Assembly: GCA_951812895.1 (NCBI GenBank)
Contig: OX638333.1
Coordinates: 1,230,366 to 1,294,365, forward strand
Origin: an uncultured Roseovarius sp.
GTDB taxonomy: Bacteria > Pseudomonadota > Alphaproteobacteria > Rhodobacterales > Rhodobacteraceae
DNA: 64,000 bases
Direction: 5' to 3'
Positions 8,759 to 17,982 of the stretch are shown here, piece by piece; position 1 is the first letter of the stretch; every line of letters starts with the position of its first letter. The notes under the pieces were generated by a model, which did not search any database, was not told the origin of the DNA, and saw nothing but the letters and a program-made list of their open reading frames with translations. The translations under genes and the position numbers were made by a program.

Positions 8759-9814
8759 ATGTTTCGATTGGCTATCATTCTTGTGTTGGCACTTTTGCCT
8801 GCGCTTGCCGCTCAAGCGGATGATCTGGTTGTCGGAACGGTAACCCGGCCGCCATTTTCAATGGAAGTGAACGGAGACGAAACCGGGTTCTCAATGGACC
8901 TGTGGTCAGAGACCGCACAGCTGATGAAGCGGGATTACACCGTTCGCCGTTTCGACAGTTTCCGCGATATGTTGTCTGCCGTGCAGCTGGGTCAGGTTGA
9001 TCTGGCGATTGCCAATATCTCTGTCACGTCGGAGCGCGAACAGGTGATGGATTTCAGCCAGCCGATTTTCAGCTCTGGCCTGCAGATCATGACCCACCGC
9101 CAAGACAGCGTTGGATCGGACATCTGGCGCATCGTCACCTCAAAAGAGTTGCTGGTCCCTGTTCTCATCGCATTTGGGATGCTGTTTTGCAGTGGCATGC
9201 TGATGTGGCGCTTTGAACGTGGAAAGCAGCCCTATTTTGATGACCCGGCGCGCAAGGCCATGTTCCCGGCCTTTTGGTGGGCCCTGAACCTTGTGGTGAA
9301 TGGCGGCTTTGAAGAACGGATGCCACGCAGCGTGGCCGGGCGTCTGCTTGGAGTGTTTCTGGTCATATCCTCGCTGTTTATCGTGTCGATCTTCGTGGCG
9401 CGCATCACCTCGATGATGACGGTCGAGGCGATCTCGGGGTCGGTTACTTCGATAAATGATCTTTACGGCAAACGGGTAGGATCGGTCAGCGGGTCAACGG
9501 CCGCAACATATCTCAACCGGCGTGACCTGTCCTTTACCGGTTACCCAGACCCTCAGGAAATGCTAACCTCTTTCGAGGATGGTCAGCTTGATGCGGTGGT
9601 CTTTGATGCGCCCATACTGGCCTATTATGTCACCAAGAACGGAAATGAGGCAGGCCAGCTGGTCGGATCTGTGTTTCTCAGGGAAAACTACGGCATCGCT
9701 TTGCCATCGGGCAGCCCGTTATCTGAGAACATAAATCAGGCACTTCTTAATCTGCGTGAGGATGGTTCATACGCACAAATCGTTGAAAAGTGGTTTGGTG
9801 TGAACTCTGAGTAG
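8759..9814 (+). CDS. Ionotropic glutamate receptor-like channel with substrate-binding domain
   Basis: A 351-aa protein with a signal peptide (MFRLAIILVLALLPALAAQA), then a periplasmic-binding-protein type 3 domain split by a channel insert: lobe S1 residues 22-128, first transmembrane helix about 132-151, re-entrant loop about 167-188, second helix about 194-214, and lobe S2 to the end (ISGSVTSINDLYGKRVGSVSG). This is the arrangement of prokaryotic iGluRs such as GluR0. The loop AFWWALNLVVNGGFEERMP aligns with the K-channel-like AFWWA...TVGYGD...P, but the filter hexapeptide is NGGFEE. The start at 8759 has GGGGGT upstream. Ion selectivity and ligand cannot be stated. Confidence 0.82.
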   Translation: MFRLAIILVLALLPALAAQADDLVVGTVTRPPFSMEVNGDETGFSMDLWSETAQLMKRDYTVRRFDSFRDMLSAVQLGQVDLAIANISVTSEREQVMDFSQPIFSSGLQIMTHRQDSVGSDIWRIVTSKELLVPVLIAFGMLFCSGMLMWRFERGKQPYFDDPARKAMFPAFWWALNLVVNGGFEERMPRSVAGRLLGVFLVISSLFIVSIFVARITSMMTVEAISGSVTSINDLYGKRVGSVSGSTAATYLNRRDLSFTGYPDPQEMLTSFEDGQLDAVVFDAPILAYYVTKNGNEAGQLVGSVFLRENYGIALPSGSPLSENINQALLNLREDGSYAQIVEKWFGVNSE

Positions 9815-9942
9815 TTCGAATGGAGCGTGCCTGACATTCTTCGCTATCGGCATTGAGTGAACATTGGATATCCAAACTATGCCGCGTAGCGGCGGCTCAA
9901 AGACCGATATCTGGATTTCAAAACCGCGAGTAAAATATAAAC

Positions 9943-10272
9943 TTACTCGAAAAACGGAGTCATCTGCGCGACGATAACGGCGTTTTCATCCATTGCGCGC
10001 TGCATCAGTTCACGTTCTTCATCGTTGATATCGTGACCATCTGCTTCGCGTTCTTCCATCGTGCCATATCCGGTGACATCCAGCGGCGCCGTATCGGCCT
10101 GTTTGAGAATGGCAACGGTTTCACGCACGGCCTCGGCCTCGTCCACACCGCCGGCATAGACCATCAGCGCAGCGCCAGTTGCCTTGTCCGGCAGGCCATC
10201 GCCCTCTTTCCGGCCAATCTGAACCAGAAGAGTGAATATTTTTTGACGGCTTGGTTTTTTGTCCTTTGGCAT
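9943..10272 (-). CDS. Conserved small acidic hypothetical protein
   Basis: A 109-aa soluble protein, Lys-rich at the N-terminus (MPKDKKPSRQK) and acidic at the C-terminus (EREADGHDINDEERELMQ). It has a region VQIGRKEGDGLPDKATGAALMVYAGGVDEAEAVRETV that looks like a compact alpha/beta fold. I do not recognise a function. The ATG at 10270-10272 has AGGTG about 6 nt upstream, whereas the GTG three codons earlier overlaps that site. It is the only leftward gene inside the otherwise rightward accessory block, on the same strand as dapD and dapE. It may therefore be part of the ancestral dap neighbourhood. Confidence 0.65.
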   Translation of the reverse strand: MPKDKKPSRQKIFTLLVQIGRKEGDGLPDKATGAALMVYAGGVDEAEAVRETVAILKQADTAPLDVTGYGTMEEREADGHDINDEERELMQRAMDENAVIVAQMTPFFE

Positions 10273-10424
10273 AACGCGCACCTACGCGGGGTCACGTAAA
10301 AGGTCAATCCATCCCGTATTCCTTCGCATTTTCAGAAAATCCAAATTTGATTATCCGATGCAATAACCAATCCCTCATTTCTGTTCACTAGCGTCCGGTC
10401 TGCGTGAACAATTTGGGGCGCTCG

Positions 10425-11999
10425 ATGGCCACGGCTTTTGACCTGCCAATTGATACTTCCGCCTCTGCCAATGACATGGCGGATGCGATGTTTGGCAATG
10501 GCGTGACCATTGTCTCGGCCAGCTACACCGGGGCATCCTCGGCCTCTGGCATCTATACCGATGGTGACGCCACAGCGCCGGGCATCACGCCGTCAGACAG
10601 TGGAGTGATCCTATCCACAGGCAACGCCAGCTCCATCACCAACAGTTCTGGTGATGCCAACGTATCTTCCGGAACTTCCACTTCACATGGAACAGCCGGA
10701 GATGCTGACCTTACCGCAGTTTCGGGGCAAACCACCTATGACGCTGCTGTTTTCGAGGCCGATTTCATCCCCGATGGCAGCACACTCACCATGCAGGTGG
10801 TGTTTTCCTCCGAAGAATATCTCGAATACGTGGATTCAGGGTTCAACGACGCTGTCGTCGTCGTTGTAAACGGCCAACCCGCCGAACTGTCCGTCGGATC
10901 CGGGGACATATCGATCAACAACATCAGCGATCAGGACAACGCGAACCTGTACATCGACAACCCGGCGAGCGGTGAAACCCATAACACCGAAATGGACGGC
11001 TTTACCGTCACGCTAACCCTCAAGGCGCCGGTCAATCCCGGACAGGTCAATTCCATCAAGATCGGCATCGCCGATGGGGGTGACAGTCATTATGACAGTA
11101 ACCTGCTGATCGCAGGTGACTCGGTACAAACCTCGCTTGTTGCGCAAGATGACGATATCGAGTTGCGCGCGGGTAGTACCAAGGAGTTCGACCTGCTGGC
11201 CAATGATACCAGCAGTACCGGCAGCACACTCACGATTACTCAGATTAACGGTAATCCGGTAACAATCGGTGATTCCGTTGTTCTGGGGTCAGGCGAAGAA
11301 ATCACCCTGACCGCCGATGGCATGGTGCTGGCGATACCGGACAGCGATCTTGGGACTAACACGTTTTCTTATACGGTCGAGGATGAAGACGGCAATGCCG
11401 ATGTAGCCTTTGTCAACCTCACGACACTTGCGCCCTGCTTCACGGCTGGCACGCTGATCAACACAGATGTGGGCCCACGCCCAATCGAAGTCTTGTGTCC
11501 CGGAGATCTGGTGCTAACCCGGGACCACGGGGCCCAGCCTGTTCGTTGGATCGGCTCATCAACGTGCCGGGCGCGCGGTCCGGACACCCCCGTGGTGTTC
11601 GCGGCCGATGCGCTTGGGTCCCATGATCGGATTGAGCTGTCGCGCAATCACCGGGTGCTGGTCCGATCAGCCCGCGCGGAGCTTTTGTTTGGAGAAACAG
11701 AGATTCTGGTCAAAGCCAAGGATCTGATCAATGAGGGCACTGTTGCCCTGCGAGAAGATGGCAACCCGGTGATCTATTTTCACCTGCTGTTTGACCGTCA
11801 CGAAATCATCTGCGGCAATGGAATGCTTAGTGAAAGCTACCATCCGGGCTCAGAAACCCTGCACAGTTTTGATGATGAGACGCGCCTGGAATTGTTTCGT
11901 CTCTTCCCTGAATTAGAAACGGTTGGGCCATCTGTATATGGTCCAACCGCTCGTCGTGTTATACGCTCATATGAAAGCCGCGTCCTGCTCGCGAACTGA
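10425..11999 (+). CDS. Choice-of-anchor L / cadherin-like / Hint domain protein (paralogue 2)
   Basis: A 524-aa paralogue of the 6028-7605 gene with the same order: choice-of-anchor L domain (GVILSTGN, FSSEEYLEY, KIGIADGGDSHYDS), Ig/cadherin-like unit from about residue 243 (AQDDDIELRAGSTKEFDLLA), and a Hint domain from Cys338 (PCFTAGTLINT, GDLVLT, LSRNHRVLV). The nucleophilic Cys and the block-B His are both present. The start at 10425 follows TTGGGGC, as in the paralogue; a GTG seven codons earlier is possible. No Sec signal is evident. It ends 2 nt before the convergent dapD stop, leaving almost no space for a terminator. Confidence 0.86.
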   Translation: MATAFDLPIDTSASANDMADAMFGNGVTIVSASYTGASSASGIYTDGDATAPGITPSDSGVILSTGNASSITNSSGDANVSSGTSTSHGTAGDADLTAVSGQTTYDAAVFEADFIPDGSTLTMQVVFSSEEYLEYVDSGFNDAVVVVVNGQPAELSVGSGDISINNISDQDNANLYIDNPASGETHNTEMDGFTVTLTLKAPVNPGQVNSIKIGIADGGDSHYDSNLLIAGDSVQTSLVAQDDDIELRAGSTKEFDLLANDTSSTGSTLTITQINGNPVTIGDSVVLGSGEEITLTADGMVLAIPDSDLGTNTFSYTVEDEDGNADVAFVNLTTLAPCFTAGTLINTDVGPRPIEVLCPGDLVLTRDHGAQPVRWIGSSTCRARGPDTPVVFAADALGSHDRIELSRNHRVLVRSARAELLFGETEILVKAKDLINEGTVALREDGNPVIYFHLLFDRHEIICGNGMLSESYHPGSETLHSFDDETRLELFRLFPELETVGPSVYGPTARRVIRSYESRVLLAN

Positions 12000-12001
12000 T
12001 A

Positions 12002-12829
12002 TCAGTCGCGCAGCAGATCGTTGATCCCGGTTTTGGACCGGGTGCGTTCATCCACACGTTTCACAATCACAGCACAGTACAGCGAGATGTTGTTTTTTGT
12101 CGGCATGGACCCGGCGACAACAACCGAATAGGGCGGCACTTCACCATACATCACTTCGCCGGTCTCACGGTCTACGATCTTGGTCGATTGGCCGATGAAC
12201 ACGCCCATTCCCAGAACCGAGCCCTCGCGTACGATGCAGCCCTCGACCACCTCAGACCGCGCCCCGATAAAGCAGTTGTCTTCGATGATGGTTGGCCCGG
12301 CCTGCATTGGCTCCAACACACCGCCGATGCCAACACCACCTGACAAGTGAACGTTCTTACCGATCTGCGCGCAGCTGCCCACCGTGGCCCATCCGTCGAC
12401 CATTGATCCTTCGTCAACATAGGCGCCGATGTTTACAAATGACGGCATCAGAACCACGCCCTTGGCGATATAAGCAGAGCGCCGCACGATCGAACCGGGA
12501 ACAGCACGGAAACCCGCATCGGCCCACTGGTTTGCGGACCAGCCATCAAATTTCGACGGCACCTTGTCCCACCAACCCGCATTGCCGGGACCACCTTCGA
12601 TGACGTCCATATCTCTCAGGCGGAATGACAACAGGACTGCTTTCTTGGCCCATTGATTCACTTGCCAGCTGTTATCGTCCAGCTTTTCAGCAACCCGTAG
12701 CGCGCCACTGTCCAATGCGTTCAGCGTATCTTCGATGGCTTCACGTGTTTCGCCGGTGGTTGCGGGGGAAATGCTGTCACGTACCTCCCAAGCGGCTTCG
12801 ATGGCTTGCTCCAATTGGGCGTTCGACAT
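12002..12829 (-). CDS. dapD: 2,3,4,5-tetrahydropyridine-2,6-dicarboxylate N-succinyltransferase
   Basis: Transfers succinyl from succinyl-CoA to tetrahydrodipicolinate, the step that commits to the succinylase route completed by dapE. It is 275 aa, the usual length. The C-terminal half is a left-handed beta-helix made of hexapeptide repeats ([28 protein letters not shown] and following), with conserved [11 protein letters not shown] and [15 protein letters not shown]. The ATG at 12827-12829 has GGAGAG 6 nt upstream. dapD and dapE lie on the same strand, separated by the Hint/channel block. Confidence 0.97.
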   Translation of the reverse strand: MSNAQLEQAIEAAWEVRDSISPATTGETREAIEDTLNALDSGALRVAEKLDDNSWQVNQWAKKAVLLSFRLRDMDVIEGGPGNAGWWDKVPSKFDGWSANQWADAGFRAVPGSIVRRSAYIAKGVVLMPSFVNIGAYVDEGSMVDGWATVGSCAQIGKNVHLSGGVGIGGVLEPMQAGPTIIEDNCFIGARSEVVEGCIVREGSVLGMGVFIGQSTKIVDRETGEVMYGEVPPYSVVVAGSMPTKNNISLYCAVIVKRVDERTRSKTGINDLLRD

Positions 12830-12991
12830 GGGGTCTCTCCGTGGCTGGTATTTGTCTCGCTCGCCAATGGCCTATAAGGCGATACAACGCCACACGCAAT
12901 GCGACGACTACAGCGTCATAAGCGGCGCAGGCCGTCAATCAGCAGATACAGTTCAGGCGCGGCAGCGTCAGATTGGATTGACCAAATCTCA

Positions 12992-13753
12992 CTATTTCTT
13001 GCCGAACCTTTTAGGCGCTCTTGTGATCAGAAACCAAATAACCATTGCGATGTAGCCAACACAAAGCACCACCAATGTGGTCCAAGCGTAGGTCAGAACT
13101 GCAGCCCCCGCAAAGGCCACGCCAACCAGAAAGTATTTAACATTTTCGCGCGACACGCGCGCGGCCTTGAACGACCATGTCGGGATACGGCTGATCATCA
13201 GCAGACCAACCAGAACCATATGGATACAAATAACTTCGTCCGGCAAGAGCGGCGTATCGGCAAAGGCAAATGAAATAGACATCGGCAACAGCACCAGCAA
13301 CGCGCCTGCCGGAGATGGAACGCCGGTGAAATAACCGTTGGGCAGCCCTGACCCAACAACGTTCTCGGTCTTGCTGCTGACATTGAACCGGGCCAGACGC
13401 AAAACGCAGCAGACCGCAAAAATCAGAACCGACATCCAGGCAAAGCCACTCATATCCTGCAATGCCCAGAAATAGATCACCAAAGGCGCGGCAACACCAA
13501 AATTCACAAAATCCGCCAGTGAATCCAGTTCTGCACCCATTTTGCTGTCGCTGTGCAACAGGCGCGCGATTGGCCCATCAATTCCGTCCAGCACGCAGGC
13601 TGCCACGATCATCTGGACGGCCAGCACATAATTCCCCTGCACACCGAACCGAATGGCAGACAGGCCCGCACAGATGGCCGCGATTGTCAGCATGTTTGGA
13701 ATCAGCTGAACCAGCGCGTAATCCGTGATGGTCTTGTCCGGGGTCTCGGCCAT
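12992..13753 (-). CDS. pssA: CDP-diacylglycerol--serine O-phosphatidyltransferase
   Basis: An integral membrane enzyme making phosphatidylserine from CDP-diacylglycerol and serine, the precursor of phosphatidylethanolamine. In 253 aa the CDP-alcohol signature DGxxARx8Gx3Dx3D is intact in DGIDGPIARLLHSDSKMGAELDSLADF (near residues 65-92), followed by several hydrophobic helices. It starts 5 nt after the stop of psd, which acts on its product, so the two form an operon with psd first. The downstream gap of 162 nt before dapD shows nothing I recognise. Confidence 0.95.
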   Translation of the reverse strand: MAETPDKTITDYALVQLIPNMLTIAAICAGLSAIRFGVQGNYVLAVQMIVAACVLDGIDGPIARLLHSDSKMGAELDSLADFVNFGVAAPLVIYFWALQDMSGFAWMSVLIFAVCCVLRLARFNVSSKTENVVGSGLPNGYFTGVPSPAGALLVLLPMSISFAFADTPLLPDEVICIHMVLVGLLMISRIPTWSFKAARVSRENVKYFLVGVAFAGAAVLTYAWTTLVVLCVGYIAMVIWFLITRAPKRFGKK

Positions 13754-13758
13754 GGAGT

Positions 13759-14439
13759 TTACACCTGATCGCCTTTTGCAACCGTCAATTCCGCAAGCAC
13801 GGTTTCACCCGCGACCATGGTTTGGCCGATGCTGACCAGAGGTTCGATTCCGGGGGGCAGATACACATCCAGTCGCGACCCGAACCGGATCAGGCCGAAA
13901 CGTTCTCCGGCCTGCATTCGCGCACCCGGTTTGACAAAGCAAACGATGCGGCGCGCCACCAGGCCCGCGATCTGAACCACTGCCAGCTTTTGCCCGTCTG
14001 ACAATTCCACGCAAAGACTGTTGCGTTCATTATCAACGCTCGCCTTGTCCAGCGACGCATTGAAAAACTTGCCCGGACGATAAGCCACGGCGCTCACAAC
14101 ACCCGCAACCGGGGTGCGGTTCACATGGCAGTTAAAGACATTCATAAAGACGCTGACCCGCGTCAGTGCGATGTCATCCATGCCCAGCTCTGCCGGGGGA
14201 ACAGCCGGTTCAATCAGGGATACAACTCCGTCTGCCGGGCTGACAATCAGCCCCGGGCGCTTCGGCGTGACCCGTTCGGGATCGCGAAAGAAATAGTAGC
14301 ACCAGACGGTCAGGCCAGCACCAATCCAACCCAGAATGTCTGAAAGCAGGAACAGACCCACAGTGACAACGGCAAAGATGGCAACAAATTTGATACCTTC
14401 GGGGTGCATCGGTTTAATGAATGTGCCAAGCATCTGCAT
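13759..14439 (-). CDS. psd: Phosphatidylserine decarboxylase proenzyme
   Basis: Decarboxylates phosphatidylserine to phosphatidylethanolamine. It is a 226-aa short (PSD-A-like) form with an N-terminal hydrophobic region (residues 15-45). The self-cleavage site is the Gly-Ser of [12 protein letters not shown] near residue 185, where the Ser becomes the pyruvoyl group of the alpha chain. [14 protein letters not shown] is also typical. The ATG at 14437-14439 has AAGGAAG about 8 nt upstream. It is followed by pssA at 5 nt. Confidence 0.95.
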   Translation of the reverse strand: MQMLGTFIKPMHPEGIKFVAIFAVVTVGLFLLSDILGWIGAGLTVWCYYFFRDPERVTPKRPGLIVSPADGVVSLIEPAVPPAELGMDDIALTRVSVFMNVFNCHVNRTPVAGVVSAVAYRPGKFFNASLDKASVDNERNSLCVELSDGQKLAVVQIAGLVARRIVCFVKPGARMQAGERFGLIRFGSRLDVYLPPGIEPLVSIGQTMVAGETVLAELTVAKGDQV

Positions 14440-14632
14440 TACGGATCTTCCTTGCGGCAGGTGAAGCCACCCTCATAAGGCCAAAAGCCTCAAGTGCAAG
14501 CCTATACTATAAGTCTACAACACCCAGCACGGCCTGTTGCCCGGCCTGCCCAGCGCAAATTGCACCACTGGTCAATTCAAATTGAAACCTATACCCCTGA
14601 ATGAAAAGACCCAACCCAAGGATGTTCAAAAT

Positions 14633-15454
14633 ATGAACGAAGAACGCGCGCGCCGATTTCGTGATGCCCATTCCGACCGCAACACCGCCGAACAGGTGCC
14701 CGATACAGCCCAGACCCGCGCCCCGGCCTATCGTCTGGCTTTCGCCGATACAGAATTTCTGTGTCGCGAGGAATTGCGCCCTGTCCGGCTTCAGCTGGAA
14801 TTGCTGAAACCCGAGATGATTCTGAACGAACGCGGGATCGAAAGCACGGTTGTGATGTTCGGTGGCGCGCGCATCCCCGAGCCGTCAAAAAAGGCCGAGG
14901 CACGGACAGAAACGCTCGCGGACTTGTCAAAATACTATGACGAGGCCCGCAAATTTGCCCAGATCGTTACTGAAAGGTCGATGAAGTCTTATGGTAAAGA
15001 ATATGTCGTCGTGACCGGTGGCGGTCCAGGCGTGATGGAAGCAGGAAACCGGGGGGCAAAGGACGCAGGCGGATCATCAATCGGTCTTAACATCGTGCTC
15101 CCGTTCGAACAGGCGCCCAACGAATATGTCACGCCGGGCCTGTGTTTCAACTTCCACTACTTTGCCATCCGTAAGATGCACTTCCTGATGCGCGCCCGCG
15201 CAATCTGTTGCTTCCCCGGTGGGTTTGGCACATTGGACGAAATGTTCGAAGCACTCACTTTGATCCAGACAGAGCGCATGGACAAAGTGCCGTTCCTGCT
15301 TTTCGGTGAATCATTCTGGCGCAGCATCATCAACTGGGAAACTCTGGCCGATGCCGGCACCATCTCGGCCGAGGATCTGGACCTGTTCCAGTTCGTCGAA
15401 ACCGCGCAAGAGGCGCTCGACATAATCGAGGCGTGGGATAACGGTGAAGAATAG
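14633..15454 (+). CDS. LOG-family / TIGR00730 Rossmann-fold protein
   Basis: A 273-aa member of the 'lonely guy' family, whose studied members are cytokinin-riboside 5'-monophosphate phosphoribohydrolases or nucleotide 5'-monophosphate nucleosidases. The signature PGGFGTLDE (the PGGxGTxxE catalytic/nucleotide motif) is present, preceded by VVTGGGPGVMEAGNRGA. The ATG at 14633 is chosen for its upstream AAGGATG; a longer frame to 14537 has no supporting features. The N-terminal 60 residues are charged and probably disordered. It converges on apt with a hairpin between them. The cellular substrate is not known from sequence. Confidence 0.88.
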   Translation: MNEERARRFRDAHSDRNTAEQVPDTAQTRAPAYRLAFADTEFLCREELRPVRLQLELLKPEMILNERGIESTVVMFGGARIPEPSKKAEARTETLADLSKYYDEARKFAQIVTERSMKSYGKEYVVVTGGGPGVMEAGNRGAKDAGGSSIGLNIVLPFEQAPNEYVTPGLCFNFHYFAIRKMHFLMRARAICCFPGGFGTLDEMFEALTLIQTERMDKVPFLLFGESFWRSIINWETLADAGTISAEDLDLFQFVETAQEALDIIEAWDNGEE

Positions 15455-15490
15455 CCAGACCTGCATCAGATGATGCTGGGCAAGGATTGA

Positions 15491-15525
15491 AACGCCCCGT
15501 CCAAGGAGGGAAAGAACGGGGCGTT
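15491..15525. terminator. Hairpin between convergent genes, probable bidirectional terminator
   Basis: Perfect 10-bp inverted repeat, AACGCCCCGT and ACGGGGCGTT, with a 15-base loop. It lies between the stops of the rightward LOG gene (15454) and the leftward apt gene (15608). A strong U run is absent on either side, so the termination role is inferred from position. Confidence 0.55.
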
Positions 15526-15607
15526 AAACCGATCCGAGGGGATCAAGTACAAGCAGGGCCGGTCCCAATCGGCCCCCAAGACCTAGCGCCCAGGAGTTAC
15601 CAAACCT

Positions 15608-16147
15608 TTACAATCCTTCAAATTCGCAGAGCGAGAGAACATCCATTCCCAATGCCTCGATCCGCTTGCGCCCACCGAGATCCGGCAGGTCGACCACAAA
15701 GGCACAACCGACAATCTGACCACCCAACCGCTCGATCAGCTTGATTCCGGCCTCTGCCGTTCCTCCGGTGGCCAGAAGATCATCAACCAGCAAAACCTTC
15801 TCACCGGCTTCGATGGCGTCGTCATGCACTTCGACCACGGCCTCACCATATTCGAGCTGGTATTCCTCAGCAATCACTGCCCCGGGCAGCTTGCCCTTTT
15901 TGCGGATTGGCACAAACCCAACCGACAGCTGATGCGCCACCGCCCCGCCAAGGATGAAACCGCGCGCCTCCAGCCCAACCACCTTGTCGATGTCTTCACC
16001 CGCAAAGGGGTGCAGCAGCTGGTCAATCGCCATGCGAAATCCTCGCGGGTCGGCAAACAACGTGGTGACATCGCGAAACAGAATTCCCTCATGTGGAAAA
16101 TCCACGATGGTACGGATGTAATCCTTAACTGACCTGGTTTTCTGCAT
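15608..16147 (-). CDS. apt: Adenine phosphoribosyltransferase
   Basis: Salvages adenine with PRPP to AMP. The length of 179 aa is normal. The PRPP-binding motif [14 protein letters not shown] is at about residues 119-132, [10 protein letters not shown] lies in the flexible/adenine region, and the N-terminal [19 protein letters not shown] is typical of apt. The ATG at 16145-16147 follows a GGGGG tract. It shares the strand with the membrane/SDR/LysE operon upstream but is separated from it by about 70 nt. Confidence 0.96.
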   Translation of the reverse strand: MQKTRSVKDYIRTIVDFPHEGILFRDVTTLFADPRGFRMAIDQLLHPFAGEDIDKVVGLEARGFILGGAVAHQLSVGFVPIRKKGKLPGAVIAEEYQLEYGEAVVEVHDDAIEAGEKVLLVDDLLATGGTAEAGIKLIERLGGQIVGCAFVVDLPDLGGRKRIEALGMDVLSLCEFEGL

Positions 16148-16216
16148 GTCTTGCCCCCGAATGCTGGTTCAACAAACGTCGTTTGGCGTATCCCACATCG
16201 CCGCGCAAGAATAACA

Positions 16217-16696
16217 TTACCACAGCGTTGGTTTACTAATCATTAACCAAAATATTCCAACAAGCGACGCAAAGGCAGGCCAACCCAACATAAACCATCG
16301 ACGATAGGCATCCCTAATACCCCGAGGCAATCCCGCGCCCTGCCACAGCGCCTCTGCCGCCTGATCGCGTATTCCGATCTGCAACCGCACGACGGGTAAC
16401 CAGCAGGCAAAGGCCAGCAGATACAGACCATAGGTCACAACCAACCACGGCTCAGTCAGGCTATAGCCCTGCAAGGAAATCAGCCAGAGCCCCGTCAATG
16501 GCTGGATCACCCCGGCAGGAGTTGTGAAAATCCAGTCAGCCACGACCACCCCTGACGCCACCGAATGGACCGTCTCAACCTTGCCGGTCCGCATGGCCCA
16601 TACCATCTGAAACGCAGTCCCTATTCCGGTACCGAACAAAACCGTAGAGCTTAGAATATGAAGCCATTTGGCAATCAGATACGGGTCATCGATCAC
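16217..16696 (-). CDS. DUF2269 family integral membrane protein
   Basis: A 159-aa protein with four hydrophobic segments (about residues 9-30, 45-70, 82-104, 133-153) and the N-terminal pattern AKWLHILSSTVLFGTGIGTAF that marks DUF2269. The conserved His and the Trp residues are kept. Function is unknown. The ATG overlaps the stop of the SDR gene by 4 nt, so it is the last gene of a three-gene coupled operon LysE-SDR-DUF2269. Confidence 0.85.
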   Translation of the reverse strand: MIDDPYLIAKWLHILSSTVLFGTGIGTAFQMVWAMRTGKVETVHSVASGVVVADWIFTTPAGVIQPLTGLWLISLQGYSLTEPWLVVTYGLYLLAFACWLPVVRLQIGIRDQAAEALWQGAGLPRGIRDAYRRWFMLGWPAFASLVGIFWLMISKPTLW

Positions 16697-17982
16697 CGCT
16701 CATCCTCCAACACGACCACCACCGCGATCAACGCCAGAATCGGTATGTTCTTCAACAATCCACCCAAGGGCAACAGCCACAGAACCGGCGCCAAAACGCT
16801 GAATGCGATTGTGTACCCCAGAACCATCGCGGCCTGAATGCCCGCCATCAACCGCGGTCGCCAACCGCGCAATAGAGCCAGCGCAATCACCAGGTCCACT
16901 ACCCCGCCCAAACGCGCAAGAACAACCAATGCGCCATCATTCACTGGGGCGTCAGGCACGAGGGGTAAAAATTGAGTTGACGACAAGGTGAGCCCAATCA
17001 ATCCGGACATCGCCCAAAGCAGCGCCAGCGTGATCCGCAGCGCCGGACGCAACAAGTATAATCGCGCATGCCAAAGATCCTGCGTGCCCGCCGGGCGCGC
17101 GGCCAGATACCCGGAAAATCCCCGCGGCTGCACCTTTTCCGGCATGGCCCGGACTACCTCGGACGAATGCGCCACCACCCCGGCCTGCAATTGCGTAACT
17201 GCCGTTGCCGAGATTGGCCCAAGCCGCATGGCATCCCCCATCCGGCCCAACAACCGCGCCAACCCCACGGGGACACGCAGCCGGAATGCGGGTCCCAGCC
17301 CGAACCAACGCCGGTAGGCCTGAACCATACCGGCCTGTGTTACGATTTCCGGACCGCCAATTTCATGAATGCCCTGTTCCGAATATTGGTCCAGCATATT
17401 CACCACAACACGGGTCAGATCAGAAATGTGAACCGGCGTAAATTCCTGATCCCCCCGGCCCACAACTGGTGTCAGGAATGGCATGGCCGCCATTGCCCGC
17501 AACAATGACGATCCGCCATAAGAGGTCTCGCCTAACACCAGCCCGGCCCGCAAAACCGTGATACCATACCGCGCTGCGGTCTCCTCTCCGGCCCGTCGAT
17601 ACTGTGCAAACGCGGTTTGCGTATCTTCTATTCCCACAGCAGAAATCAATAACCCGGACGCACTCTCCGGCAAAGCCGAATAAACCGCATCCGGGGCATC
17701 CACATGCACAGCCTGATAGGTATTGTCCGAGGCGTTCAGAACGCCCGCCGCGTTCACCACATGCGTCACACCCGGCAGCCGCTTTTTCCAGAATGCCGGA
17801 TCAGCCGCAGCGGAAGCGGTCAAATCCACCTTCAGGGTGTCAAACCCCATCCGACGCAGGCGTTTGGGTCTGCGTGCAACGGCCAGCACATCCCATCCCG
17901 ACCTGCGCAAACCATATGCCAGATGTCTGCCGATAAACCCATCTGCCCCCAGCACCAGAACCTTACGGGCGGATTCGGTCAT
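16693..17982 (-). CDS. SDR/epimerase-like protein fused to a C-terminal DoxX-like membrane domain
   Basis: A 429-aa fusion. Residues 1-280 are an atypical short-chain dehydrogenase of the NAD(P)-binding epimerase type: LVLGADGFIGRHLAYGL at the N-terminus is the GxxGxxG nucleotide site, and VTHVVNAAG follows. From about residue 300 there are four hydrophobic segments (LRITLALLWAMSGLIGLTLS, LVVLARLGGVVDLVIALALL and others) resembling DoxX-like domains. Complete fusions of this form are known in Proteobacteria. The substrate is unknown. It overlaps both neighbours by 4 nt. Confidence 0.82.
   Translation of the reverse strand: MTESARKVLVLGADGFIGRHLAYGLRRSGWDVLAVARRPKRLRRMGFDTLKVDLTASAAADPAFWKKRLPGVTHVVNAAGVLNASDNTYQAVHVDAPDAVYSALPESASGLLISAVGIEDTQTAFAQYRRAGEETAARYGITVLRAGLVLGETSYGGSSLLRAMAAMPFLTPVVGRGDQEFTPVHISDLTRVVVNMLDQYSEQGIHEIGGPEIVTQAGMVQAYRRWFGLGPAFRLRVPVGLARLLGRMGDAMRLGPISATAVTQLQAGVVAHSSEVVRAMPEKVQPRGFSGYLAARPAGTQDLWHARLYLLRPALRITLALLWAMSGLIGLTLSSTQFLPLVPDAPVNDGALVVLARLGGVVDLVIALALLRGWRPRLMAGIQAAMVLGYTIAFSVLAPVLWLLPLGGLLKNIPILALIAVVVVLEDER

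Noticed and set aside
6028-11999. Intein reading of the Hint domains
   Set aside because: The Hint modules are near the C-terminus, lack a downstream extein of any enzyme and have no homing endonuclease, so protein splicing of a host enzyme is not supported.
6028-11999. Insertion sequence or prophage carrying the block
   Set aside because: No transposase, integrase, terminal repeats or target duplication seen.
12830-12991. Possible tRNA or small RNA between dapD and pssA
   Set aside because: No cloverleaf or conserved TTCGA loop could be drawn.
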